A stretch of DNA of 64,000 nt. Origin: Kibdelosporangium aridum (GTDB lineage: Bacteria > Actinomycetota > Actinomycetes > Mycobacteriales > Pseudonocardiaceae). The DNA is taken from the NCBI RefSeq assembly GCF_900176515.1, contig NZ_FWXV01000010.1:310001-374000 (forward strand), read 5' to 3'. Below are positions 34,698 through 43,078 of the stretch, one piece after another (position 1 is the first letter of the stretch; each line of letters opens with the position of its first letter). The position numbers were made by a program, and so were the translations under genes. The notes under the pieces were generated by a model. That model saw nothing but the letters and a program-made list of their open reading frames with translations. It made no database searches and was not told the origin of the DNA.

Positions 34698-36763
34698 CGG
34701 GGCAGCAGGCCCGCCACGGAGTGCTCACCGATCCCGAGCCGGTTCGCGGTGTCCAGCAACTCCTGCAGCTTGGCGGATTCCTTGCCGCCCGAGCCGATCA
34801 GCTTGAGCAGCAACGCCGACACGGTCAGGTTCTGCACGTCGGCGGTGCTCACGCCGCCGAGCATGCGGCTGATGTCCTCGGTGAAGCTCTGCTCGCCGTT
34901 GAGCCACGGCTTGACCAACGCCTGCGCGGTGTTCGAGTGCTCGACGAACCCGTCGACGCTCTTGCCCATCGTGACCGCACCGACCAAGCGGTCGAAGAAC
35001 ATCGACTCGCCGCCGACGATGTCGATGTCGGCTTTCTCCAAGCCCGCGGCGATGACCGATGCTTGCGACGCGGCGACGTCGCGCTGCGCGTCCAGCCCGG
35101 CCAGCCGGATGTCCTTCTCCATCTCCAGCCGCAGCCGGAATTCCTCGTGCTCGCGGGTCGCGTCGTTCATCGCGGCCAGCGCGGCGGCCTTCTCGGTGAG
35201 GCCCTCCGCCTCGCCCTTCAGCTTCTCGCGCAACGCTTCCGCGATCGTGACGGCCTTCTCACGCTCCACGCCCACCTCGGCCATGCCGATCTTCTCGGCG
35301 GCCTCCGCGCGTGCGAGGGCCTTCTCACGCTCGACCACGGCCTCCGCGCGGCCGACCTTCTCGATGGCGGCCGCGTCGCGTTCCCTGACCTGGGCGTTGG
35401 CCAGGCCTTCCGCGGCAGCCTGGGCCTGCGTGCCTTCGGCGAGGCGGATCTTGGCGCGGGTGTCCAGTTCCGCGGCCTGCTGGCGGGCCTCGGCCAGCGC
35501 GAGCTCGCGGCGTGCCTCGAACTTCGCGGCCTGCTCGGCGGCTTCGGCTGCCTTGATGTCCTTGACCAGCTTCTCCTGCGCCTCGGCCTCGGCCTGGATG
35601 ACCAGCGCCTGGCGCATCCGCTCGGCCTCTTCGACCGCACGCAGCCGCTTGATCGTCTCTTCCTGCTCGGCGACCGTCTTGTCCACCGCGATCCGCTCGC
35701 GGACCACCTCGGCGATCGCGCGCTTCTCGCCTTCGAGCTCCTTGTCCTTGCTGATCCGGGACAGCTCGGTCTCCCGCTCGCGAGCGATCACCTCGAGCTG
35801 GCGGTCCTTCTCGATCCGCTCGGTCTCGATCGCGATGACCCGTTCCCTGTTCTTCTCCGCGACAGCGATCTCACGGGCCCGGTTCTGGTCCTGGATGCCC
35901 AGCTGCTCTTCGGTGCGAATGTTCGCGGTGTGCGCCTTGAGCCGTTCCTCGGCCTGGACCTTGGCGATCTCGGCTTCCTCGCGGGCCTTCATCGTCTCGA
36001 CCTCGCGGCGCTGCTTGACCTCCGCGTCGGCCTGGCGGCGCTCCAGCTCGAGGATCTGCTCACGGGCGTCGACATTCTGCCGCGTGATCTCCTTCTCCTC
36101 GTTGCGCTGGTATTCGTTGGTCCGCACGTGCTCGATCGCGGTCAGCTCGGTGATCTTGCGGATACCCTGCGCGTCAAGGATGTTCGCCGGGTCGAGGTGG
36201 CTCATCGGGGTCTGCTCGAGGAAGTCGATCGCGGCGTCCTCGAGGCTGTAGCCGTTCAGGTCGGTGCCGATCACCCGGATGATCTGGTCACGGAACTCGT
36301 CGCGCTTGGTGTACAGGTCGACGAAGTCCAGCTGCTTGCCGACGGTCTTGAGCGCCTCGGAGAACTTCGCGTTGAACAACGCCTGCAGCGTGGCCTCGTC
36401 GCTGGCGCGGGCGGTTCCGATGGCCTGGGCGACCTTGATGACGTCCTCGGCGGTCTTGTTGACCCGCACGAAGAACGTGATCCTGACGTCGGCGCGGATG
36501 TTGTCCTTGCAGATCAGGCCTTCCTGGCCGGCCCGGTTGATCTCGATGGTCTTCACCGAGATGTCCATGACCTCCGCGCGGTGCAGCACCGGCAGGACGA
36601 TCGCACCGGTGAAGGTGACGTGCACGTTGCGCACCTTCGAGATGATCAGCGCCTTGCCCTGTTCGATCTTGCGGAACAGCCTGCTGACGACGAAGACGAT
36701 GATCAGGATGACCAGCAGGATGACGCCGATCAGCACGCCGGCCCCGATTCCGATAGCGTCCAT
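34694..36763 (-). CDS. Flotillin-family SPFH protein (YqiK-like)
   Basis: 689 residues. An N-terminal membrane helix (about 6-28, VLIGVILLVILIIVFVVSRL) leads into the SPFH/band-7 domain (about 30-205; EMDI-like segment AEVMDISVKTIEI, then IRADVRITFFVRV). A long helical region (about 215-545) very rich in Glu, Ala and Arg follows, then the flotillin C-terminus (about 560-689; ESMFFDRLVGAVTMGKSVDG). Such proteins assemble large membrane microdomain scaffolds. The start lies 3 bases after the NfeD-like stop and the stop overlaps the ATPase start. Confidence 0.92.
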   Translation of the reverse strand: MDAIGIGAGVLIGVILLVILIIVFVVSRLFRKIEQGKALIISKVRNVHVTFTGAIVLPVLHRAEVMDISVKTIEINRAGQEGLICKDNIRADVRITFFVRVNKTAEDVIKVAQAIGTARASDEATLQALFNAKFSEALKTVGKQLDFVDLYTKRDEFRDQIIRVIGTDLNGYSLEDAAIDFLEQTPMSHLDPANILDAQGIRKITELTAIEHVRTNEYQRNEEKEITRQNVDAREQILELERRQADAEVKQRREVETMKAREEAEIAKVQAEERLKAHTANIRTEEQLGIQDQNRAREIAVAEKNRERVIAIETERIEKDRQLEVIARERETELSRISKDKELEGEKRAIAEVVRERIAVDKTVAEQEETIKRLRAVEEAERMRQALVIQAEAEAQEKLVKDIKAAEAAEQAAKFEARRELALAEARQQAAELDTRAKIRLAEGTQAQAAAEGLANAQVRERDAAAIEKVGRAEAVVEREKALARAEAAEKIGMAEVGVEREKAVTIAEALREKLKGEAEGLTEKAAALAAMNDATREHEEFRLRLEMEKDIRLAGLDAQRDVAASQASVIAAGLEKADIDIVGGESMFFDRLVGAVTMGKSVDGFVEHSNTAQALVKPWLNGEQSFTEDISRMLGGVSTADVQNLTVSALLLKLIGSGGKESAKLQELLDTANRLGIGEHSVAGLLPR

Positions 36764-36766
36764 TCC

Positions 36767-37357
36767 TCAGTCCTTCAGATGAGTCTCGACCGGGGCGACC
36801 CAAAAGAACTCGCCATCGGTGTCGTAGTCGTAGATCAGCGCCGTCTGCCCGGCGCGCAGGTCGTCCGTTCCGGTCTGGCGGACTTGGACGACGGCCGAGG
36901 ACCCGTCCTCGGCGTGGACTTCGGCCTGGCCGAAATCGGTTGCCACAGTGCTGGTCCGGATCACGCATGTGCGGCCGATGAAGTCGGCGCGCGAGGCGGC
37001 CGGTCCGGAGTGGAACACCTTGCGCAGTGGTGTCACGAGAAGTCTCGTCACCAAGAGCGCCAGGACGATCGCGGCGAGGAGAACGAGCACCCCGAACGTG
37101 ATCCGCACGCCCGTTGCCGTTCCGGCCAACAGGACCGTGCCGACAAGACTGAGGAACCAGGCGACGACGATCGTCAGCGTCAGCACGATGGTCAGCGGCA
37201 CGCCGCCGAAGCCCAGTGCGCCGAGCAGATCACCCGCGTCCTCGTCGACGTCGATGGCACCGAACAAAGTCAACAGCCAGTAACCGACGCAGACGATCAG
37301 CAGAAAAGTGAACAGCACAGCCGGGAAAGCCAGTGTTGCCTGGAAGAACTCGGCCAC
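36767..37357 (-). CDS. NfeD/YqiJ-like membrane protein with OB-fold domain
   Basis: 196 residues. Three hydrophobic helices at about 13-33, 55-78 and 85-110, then a soluble C-terminal OB-like domain (about 115-190: FIGRTCVIRTSTVATDFGQA, VQVRQTGTDDLRAGQTALIY). NfeD-like proteins are the regular partners of flotillins and are thought to bind their SPFH domain. First gene of the NfeD-flotillin-ATPase operon. Confidence 0.85.
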   Translation of the reverse strand: MAEFFQATLAFPAVLFTFLLIVCVGYWLLTLFGAIDVDEDAGDLLGALGFGGVPLTIVLTLTIVVAWFLSLVGTVLLAGTATGVRITFGVLVLLAAIVLALLVTRLLVTPLRKVFHSGPAASRADFIGRTCVIRTSTVATDFGQAEVHAEDGSSAVVQVRQTGTDDLRAGQTALIYDYDTDGEFFWVAPVETHLKD

Positions 37358-37416
37358 CCCGCCCCCTAGACGCCGAAATCCGGTACCTCCCCTTGGCCCG
37401 GCCGGGCGACTATAAC

Positions 37417-37887
37417 TCAGCAGCGCTCACTGAGCGTTTCCATCGTGGCCCCGTGACCGAATCGTGTCACACGTCCGTCCAGTTGGGAGCTTTTACGGAG
37501 CTTTTCCAATGCCCGATGTTGGGCTATTCGGACATCCGCGGGGGTACTGCCGATCGCCTCGGCGGTCTGTTCGGCGGTGAGGCCGCACATCGCGCGCAGG
37601 ATGAGGATCTCCCGTTCACCATCGGGCAGGACGGAAACGTTGAGTGCCGAGTCAGCACAGCCCGGCTCGCCCTTCAGTTCTCTGGTCACGTTTTTCACGG
37701 CCATCCGGTAAGTGATTGCCAGCAAGGGCTCCCGCTCAGCGGTCAGTGACCGCAGAACAGCGTGCAATGTCTCTTTGGCAACCAGATCCGCCACGGCGAA
37801 CGAACCGTCCCGCCTGCCGATCCGGGCGCGGCAGTACCGCACCACGACAGGTTTGATCGTCGACACAACGATGTCCCCGAGACCCAT
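37417..37887 (-). CDS. Short sigma-70 family protein, ShbA-like
   Basis: 156 residues from ATG at 37887, after GGGGAGAC; a longer reading from 37941 has no ribosome site. A degenerate region 2 (VVRYCRARIGRRDGSFAVADLVAKE) is followed by region 4 (about 95-140: LPDGEREILILRAMCGLTAE, then TPADVRIAQHRALEKLRK). The layout resembles ShbA/SigD-type factors, which in Streptomyces drive the principal sigma gene. Here region 2 lacks the usual DVAQ/E box, so it may have changed function. No anti-sigma factor is adjacent. Confidence 0.7.
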   Translation of the reverse strand: MGLGDIVVSTIKPVVVRYCRARIGRRDGSFAVADLVAKETLHAVLRSLTAEREPLLAITYRMAVKNVTRELKGEPGCADSALNVSVLPDGEREILILRAMCGLTAEQTAEAIGSTPADVRIAQHRALEKLRKSSQLDGRVTRFGHGATMETLSERC

Positions 37888-38107
37888 GGCGTCTCCCCGG
37901 ATGGTGTGACCAGTCACAGTGATGACTGACGGAAACGCCATGGCTTACGCGACTTCGCGGGTTTTCCAGAAGAAATACCCTGTGTGGCAAGCCGATTTCG
38001 AGACGTGTCGGTAATACTCCACTCGGCGCAACGATCACCCTAACGGCCGGATAACTATTAGCCGGAATCGCCGTTACCCGATTGATCTCTGCGCTTGGCT
38101 CACGGCT

Positions 38108-38509
38108 GTGAGGAACAAGATCGCACTCGCAGTGGTCGGCATGACCAGCGCAAGCGTGTTGATGGCGTGCTCGAGCAGCGAGTCGAAGTTCGCCGACGAG
38201 CTCAAAGCCGCGGGGTTCGGCACGGTGCAGCCGACCACCGAGACGGAGAAGAAGACCAAGAAGGTCGGCACGAAGACGGTCAAGTCGAGCACCAAGGTGC
38301 TTGAGGCGGTCGTCCGCGTGAAGGGCTGCGACCTCGAGTTCGAGAAGGTCTCCGGCCAGTCGGGCTACTGGCTGGACGAGTTGCACGTCAACGGCCAGGA
38401 ACCGGAGTGGCCCGGCTACCCGGAGAACCTGCGCAAGCAACAAGTGGAGACACTGCTGGCCGACTCGAGCCAGAAACCCGCGGGCTTCACCAGCTGCTAC
38501 AAGCCCTGA
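38108..38509 (+). CDS. Small putative lipoprotein
   Basis: 133 residues, GTG start. The signal ends in the lipobox LMAC, followed by a Ser-rich tether. The mature part has Lys-rich KKTKKVGTKTVKSSTKV and two Cys (GCDLEFEKV and SCYKP) that could form a disulfide. No domain recognised. It is divergent from the ShbA-like sigma gene with a 220-base gap. Confidence 0.6.
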   Translation: MRNKIALAVVGMTSASVLMACSSSESKFADELKAAGFGTVQPTTETEKKTKKVGTKTVKSSTKVLEAVVRVKGCDLEFEKVSGQSGYWLDELHVNGQEPEWPGYPENLRKQQVETLLADSSQKPAGFTSCYKP

Positions 38510-38531
38510 CCCACGCCCGCCCTAAAAACAT

Positions 38532-38578
38532 CCCCACCGCTCCCGGGGAGGCGTCCCTGGTCCAGTCCATCGGTGGGG
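38532..38578 (+). terminator. Hairpin after the lipoprotein gene
   Basis: Stem CCCCACCG (38532-38539) / CGGTGGGG (38571-38578) starting 23 bases after the stop. An internal CCCGGGG adds structure. Confidence 0.5.
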
Positions 38579-38687
38579 CTTGGTCGGCAGTGGTTGAGTC
38601 GTGCGCGATGTGGACAACTCGGCAGCTGTGGACAGGTTGGTGGTGTGGATCTTCCGCGCGGCCGGGATGTCAGGGGTACCGGATAGG

Positions 38688-38721
38688 CTGGATTCGGGGG
38701 CCGGTGGCCGCCCGAATCCAG
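38688..38721 (-). terminator. Strong hairpin after the phosphodiesterase gene
   Basis: Perfect 11-bp stem CTGGATTCGGG (38688-38698) / CCCGAATCCAG (38711-38721), with inner GGCC/GGCC pairing, 10 bases after the minus-strand stop at 38731. Confidence 0.65.
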
Positions 38722-38730
38722 CGATGTCCG

Positions 38731-39558
38731 TCAGCGGCGGGTGAGGAAAGCCTGCAGCCCAGCCAGATCGTCCGTGTTGATGTGGTCGACGCCCGCCTTG
38801 CGCAGCTCGGTCCAGATCGCGTCCCGTGCGGCGCCCGGCACGTCCGGGGTCGCCCAGAAGCGGACCCGTTGCCCGGCCTTGTGCGCCGTGGAAACGATCT
38901 GCCGCAACCGATCCCGTTCAGCCGCAGGGAACTCGCCGACACCCGTCCACGTGAACAGCTTGGTCCAGTTGTCTGACACCAGAGGCGTCAGCCGCGCATC
39001 CGATCCCGGGCCAAGGTCCGTCGAATCGACGATGCGGCCGTCGTAGAAGGCAACCCTGTGCCGCTGGGACTCCATCAAGGAACGGGGCCGATCGCCCGAA
39101 ATCACCGCGGTCACCGGCCCTGGAAGCACGAACCCGTTGACATACCTGGTGAACAGGAACGGGTACTGCCGCAGCACCTTGTCCAGCTGCGTGTACGCGG
39201 CCACCCCGTTCGTCTTGATGTCGATCAGCAGCTGGAACGCGACCGGCTTGCCCCGGTAGACCTTGCCGTGGTTGGCAAGTACGCGCTTGTGCAACGGCTC
39301 GAGGTAGAGCGATTGCAAGGTGCGCTCCGGAGTCAGGTCCTCCGGGTCGTGCCCCACCAGGAGCTGGCCGTCGACCAGGTAGATGTCCGCTTCCACGCTC
39401 GTGAACCCGTGATCGAGCGCGTCGAGCAGGGGTCGCGTGTGCTCGTAGTCGTTGTGCGCGTGCGCCTGGGGCAGCGGGCGCACCTGGGTCGCCGATGCAA
39501 CCGCCGACGCACCGAAAACCAGCGCGAAAACGCTCAGAACCACTGTCAGTACCCGCAT
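38731..39558 (-). CDS. Secreted PLC/glycerophosphodiester phosphodiesterase-like protein
   Basis: 275 residues. Signal peptide about 1-23 (VVLSVFALVFGASAVASA). The TIM-barrel phosphodiesterase start is clear: AHAHNDYEHTRPLLDALDHG, then FTSVEADIYLVDGQLLVGHD, containing His, Glu, Asp and His for metal and catalysis. The barrel closes with VRFWATPDVPG and VDHINTDDLAGLQAFL. Closest type is the PI-PLC-like/AIM6-like group. The substrate is probably a phosphodiester lipid head group, unproven. Confidence 0.82.
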   Translation of the reverse strand: MRVLTVVLSVFALVFGASAVASATQVRPLPQAHAHNDYEHTRPLLDALDHGFTSVEADIYLVDGQLLVGHDPEDLTPERTLQSLYLEPLHKRVLANHGKVYRGKPVAFQLLIDIKTNGVAAYTQLDKVLRQYPFLFTRYVNGFVLPGPVTAVISGDRPRSLMESQRHRVAFYDGRIVDSTDLGPGSDARLTPLVSDNWTKLFTWTGVGEFPAAERDRLRQIVSTAHKAGQRVRFWATPDVPGAARDAIWTELRKAGVDHINTDDLAGLQAFLTRR

Positions 39559-39719
39559 GCGGTCACCCTAGGCGTGGATGAACCGCTTGTACGTGAACTC
39601 CGGCGTAATACTCAGCCCCGACCGGTTCCAGCACGATTGGAACGGTGTTTCACTTACTGTTGACGTGGCCGTTGTGTCGACTTTTCACAAAAGGCGTGAG
39701 CTGACAGTAGTCGCTCTGT

Positions 39720-39725
39720 TACAGT
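39720..39725 (+). promoter_or_regulatory. Candidate -10 box for leaderless DUF2165 message
   Basis: TACAGT matches TANNNT and ends 7 bases before the ATG at 39733, which has no ribosome site (CGCGCGC precedes it). A leaderless start is likely. Confidence 0.4.
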
Positions 39726-39732
39726 CGCGCGC

Positions 39733-40221
39733 ATGATCACGCGGCTCGGCAGCCTGCGCACGGCCATCGCCGTTGCCACCGGCATCGCCACCCTCTACAT
39801 GGGACTTGTCGTCTTCAACAACGTGTTCGACTTCCCGACCAACCGGGCATTCGTCGAGCACGTGCTGGCGATGGACACCACGTTCAAGTCCGACAACACG
39901 ATGTGGCGTGCGATCACGAACCCGACGGTCGCGCTGATCGCGTACATCGCGATCATCATCTGGGAGGCGCTCACCGCGATCGTGCTGGGCATCGGGTTCG
40001 TGCTGGGGGTCCGGAACAACGATCGTGCCCGTTCCTACGGCACAGTCGGATTCCTGATGATGATGGTGTTGTTCGGCGCGGGTTTCATCGCGATCGGCGG
40101 TGAGTGGTTCGCGATGTGGCAGTCACAGCAGTGGAACGGCCTGCAGCCCGCGACGTTCAACTTCCTGATCGCCTCGGCCGGCCTGATCCTCACCCGGTTG
40201 CCTGAACGTTCGCAGCCGTGA
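39733..40221 (+). CDS. DUF2165 membrane protein
   Basis: 162 residues with four membrane helices (about 10-28, 65-92, 102-124, 138-155). DUF2165 signatures: LYMGLVVFNNVFDFPTNRAF, VEHVLAMDTTF and a WFAMWQSQQWNGLQPATFNF loop. The family is an uncharacterised small inner-membrane protein. It stands alone between a secreted phosphodiesterase and a methyltransferase. Confidence 0.85.
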   Translation: MITRLGSLRTAIAVATGIATLYMGLVVFNNVFDFPTNRAFVEHVLAMDTTFKSDNTMWRAITNPTVALIAYIAIIIWEALTAIVLGIGFVLGVRNNDRARSYGTVGFLMMMVLFGAGFIAIGGEWFAMWQSQQWNGLQPATFNFLIASAGLILTRLPERSQP

Positions 40222-40315
40222 CTTAGCCGCCCGCCTGCGCATTTCGCTTGGTGGCCAACAACAGAACCATGTAGGCCCGCTTGATTGTCTTGCGGGCCAA
40301 GTGGATGCTGTGCTG

Positions 40316-41188
40316 ATGACGCGCGCGACGCCGCCCCCTTTACAGCCGATCGGTCCACGCTCGTACGACAGCGAGATGCCCAACGCGTCCCGGATGTACG
40401 ACTACTACCTCGGCGGTGCGATGAACTTCACCGCCGACCGCGAACTGGCGGAACGCGCCAAGACCGTGCTGCCGTGCACGCCGTCTTTGGCGCGGTTGAA
40501 CCGATCCTGGCTGCGGCGGGTCGTGAACGTCTGCCTGGACGAGGGAATCGACCAGTTCCTCGACCTCGGTTCGGGCATTCCCACTGTGGGCAACGTGCAC
40601 GAGATCGTGCAGCGAAGCAACCCCGACGGTCGCGTGATGTACGTGGACTACGACGCGACTGCCGTAACACACGCACGAAAGCTGTTGAAAGGCAACGAAA
40701 ACGCCGGGATCCTGCACGCGGACATCCGTGATCCGCAGACCGTGCTGCACGCGCCGGAAGTCCGTTCCCTGCTGGATTTCACGCGGCCGGTGGGCCTGCT
40801 GATGGTCGGGATCCTGTTGTACGTCGGCGAAGAATACGACCCAGCAGGACTGGTGGCGACCTATCGTGACGCGTGCGTGCCGGGCAGCCTGCTGCCCATC
40901 TCAGTGATCACGACGCAGATCGTGGCCGAACATGATCCGATGACACACAAGCAAATTCTCGACCTGATCGCGGTGTACAACGACGCCAGCGAACAGATCC
41001 ACCCCTGGACAGTGGACGACCTGCGGTCCTGGTTCACCGGGATGGACTTGCTGGAACCCGGGATCACGATCCTGCCGGAATGGCGGCCGGACGGCTCCTT
41101 GGAGTCCGACAACGACAGCGAGGCACGACTGCTCGGCATCGGCGGCATGGGACGGGTCCGGGGCCCCGTTACCGAGGCCCCGGCCTAG
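40316..41188 (+). CDS. DUF574 (Methyltransf_19) S-adenosylmethionine-dependent methyltransferase
   Basis: 290 residues from ATG at 40316; an in-frame GTG at 40301 is possible. Family marks: PNASRMYDYYLGGAMNFTAD at the N-terminus, SAM-binding FLDLGSGIPTVGNVHEIV, VDYDATAVTHARKLL, and the C-terminal WRPDG. This large actinomycete family has no well defined substrate. The 3' end contains a hairpin that may end transcription toward the convergent peptidase gene. Confidence 0.87.
   Translation: MTRATPPPLQPIGPRSYDSEMPNASRMYDYYLGGAMNFTADRELAERAKTVLPCTPSLARLNRSWLRRVVNVCLDEGIDQFLDLGSGIPTVGNVHEIVQRSNPDGRVMYVDYDATAVTHARKLLKGNENAGILHADIRDPQTVLHAPEVRSLLDFTRPVGLLMVGILLYVGEEYDPAGLVATYRDACVPGSLLPISVITTQIVAEHDPMTHKQILDLIAVYNDASEQIHPWTVDDLRSWFTGMDLLEPGITILPEWRPDGSLESDNDSEARLLGIGGMGRVRGPVTEAPA
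41158..41183. terminator. Hairpin inside the 3' end of the methyltransferase gene
   Basis: CCGGGGCC (41158-41165) / GGCCCCGG (41176-41183), perfect 8-bp stem. Only 7 bases separate the two convergent stops, so the terminator overlaps coding DNA. Confidence 0.45.
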
Positions 41189-41195
41189 CGAACAC

Positions 41196-42989
41196 CTATC
41201 GGTTGAGAGCCTTCACCGGCAGCTCGACAGTCCGGTCGAAGATCTCCTGCAGTGCCGGGTTCGGCTCCGCGGCCGAGCTCAGCAGGCTGCGCGGCAACGG
41301 AACCGCCTTGCCGTCGAGCGGGCCCTTGACCTCGTAGACCGAGCCGTCCTCGGGGAGCGGCGCGGTGCCACAGATCTCGTTGCGCCCAGGCAGTTCCCCG
41401 TTGAACAGGAACCTGTCACCGAACTGCTGCACGCACGTGGACGGGCCGCTGATGTACTGCCCGTGCTTGCCCTCGTCGTCGACCGAGACGAGGCGCGCAG
41501 CGTGCGCGATGTCCTTGTACGTCCGCCAGGCACCTTCATACGCGGTCTGCGGGTCGATCTCGCTGTGCACCAACAGCATCCGCGGCGCGCCCTTCAGGTC
41601 CAGGTTGCGGTCCTGCGGCGGGTACGGCCAGAACGCGCACATCGGCACACCGTTGAGGTAACCGGCCCACGGGTTCTGCCTGGTCATCCGATCGGCTTCA
41701 CGGGTGTAGTACCTCGGGTCCTTGTTCCACGCGGTGTCGTTGCAGCGCACGGTCGTGGAAATGGCGCCGATGTTCACGACTCCATCAGCCGCAGCGGTCG
41801 CGTCGACGTCATACCGCGTCTTGATGTCCGCGAGGGTGTCGTACGCCTGCAGTGCCGGAGCGAGCCGGCCCCATGCGCGTTCCACGTGGGCCACCTGGAC
41901 CGTGGCGGCGGGCGCCTTGCCCAGCTCGTCGTGTACGAGGATGTCGATCAACGCGCGGATGAACCGGCGGTTGTTGCCGATCACGCCGAGCACGTTGAAG
42001 TCCAGGTCGTGTGGGCGAACCTTGGTGAGCCCGGCCTTGTACAGCTCAGCGATCCTGCCGCGGATGCTGTCGTACGTCCGCTGCACCTGATGGGCGCTGG
42101 TGCCCAGGCTTCCGGTGATCTGGTCGGCGTGCCGCGCGATCCACGGCTTGAACTGCGTGTCGAACCGGCGCTGGTAGGACCACGGGTCGAAGTTGACGTT
42201 GTCCCACTGCGTGTGCGTCCAGTCCATGTTGGAGTCCAGCACGAACCGGCCGACGCGCTGCGGGTACGTGTCGGCGTACCAGCCGCCCAGCCACGTTCCG
42301 TAGCTGTATCCGATGAAGTTCAACAGCCTGTGACCGAGCAGGGCACGCAGGAAGTCCATGTCGTACACGGTCTGCTGGCTGCTGACGAACCGCCCAAACT
42401 CCGTGGCCGCACAGGCCTTGGCCTGCAGCTGCGCCTCGGCGATCTCGGTGCGGTGCGTCTGTTCGTTGCGGACGCGGTAGTCAGGAGTGGTGGGCAGCGC
42501 GTCCAGTTCCTCCTGTGTGGTCAGGCACCGCAGGGCCTCACTCTTGCCGAAGCCACGCGGGTCGAACGCCAGCAGGTCGAAGTCCTGGAACATCTGCGGC
42601 CGGGACAGCGCGAGGTTCGAGGTCAACTCCAGCCCGGCGCCCCCAGGGCCGCCCGGGTTGGACGTCAGCAAGCCGCGAACCGGGCCAGTGGCCTTGCTGT
42701 GCGCGATCGCCACCGTGATGTCCGGGTGTGCGTCCGGGTTGTGCCAGTCCATCGGCACTTTGACCGTGGCGCAGTTGGTCGTCGGCGCCTGTGGGTTAGC
42801 CCGCTTGATCCGTTCGTCGAAGGAACAAGGCGCCCACTGGATCGGCTGGTCGAGGTACCGCTGCGGGATGACCGGGTTCTTCGGCTCGGCAGGCGGTCGG
42901 TCCGGCAGGGCTGCGCTCGGCGTGGCGAGCACCGTAAGTGCCATGGCGGTACACGCCATAGTGGTCACTAAGACACGTAATGGGGCCAT
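41196..42989 (-). CDS. Secreted S33-type alpha/beta hydrolase (second tripeptidyl aminopeptidase-like)
   Basis: 597 residues. Signal peptide about 1-27 (ending SAALP). Oxyanion loop SNPGGPGGAG, nucleophile Ser229 in GYSYGTWLG, acid Asp in HSEIDPQTAYEG, His in GKHGQYI. The C-terminal region ends with a unique tail after the TAP-like domain (GTAPLPEDGSVYEVKGPLDG). It should cleave short peptides from substrate N-termini outside the cell. ATG at 42989 follows AGGGA. Divergent from the aldo/keto reductase gene. Confidence 0.88.
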   Translation of the reverse strand: MAPLRVLVTTMACTAMALTVLATPSAALPDRPPAEPKNPVIPQRYLDQPIQWAPCSFDERIKRANPQAPTTNCATVKVPMDWHNPDAHPDITVAIAHSKATGPVRGLLTSNPGGPGGAGLELTSNLALSRPQMFQDFDLLAFDPRGFGKSEALRCLTTQEELDALPTTPDYRVRNEQTHRTEIAEAQLQAKACAATEFGRFVSSQQTVYDMDFLRALLGHRLLNFIGYSYGTWLGGWYADTYPQRVGRFVLDSNMDWTHTQWDNVNFDPWSYQRRFDTQFKPWIARHADQITGSLGTSAHQVQRTYDSIRGRIAELYKAGLTKVRPHDLDFNVLGVIGNNRRFIRALIDILVHDELGKAPAATVQVAHVERAWGRLAPALQAYDTLADIKTRYDVDATAAADGVVNIGAISTTVRCNDTAWNKDPRYYTREADRMTRQNPWAGYLNGVPMCAFWPYPPQDRNLDLKGAPRMLLVHSEIDPQTAYEGAWRTYKDIAHAARLVSVDDEGKHGQYISGPSTCVQQFGDRFLFNGELPGRNEICGTAPLPEDGSVYEVKGPLDGKAVPLPRSLLSSAAEPNPALQEIFDRTVELPVKALNR

Positions 42990-43078
42990 GCGGTAGTCCC
43001 TATCTCACTGACAGCGAACGCGGCAGGGCCACATGTCTTAATTTCGCGCGCGCCCTTGCGCGATGGAAGGATCGAGGA

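Noticed and set aside
34721..37369. An 882-codon open frame opposite the flotillin and NfeD genes
   Set aside because: The product is a Leu/Asp/Arg-rich shadow of the coiled-coil codons of flotillin and matches no fold.
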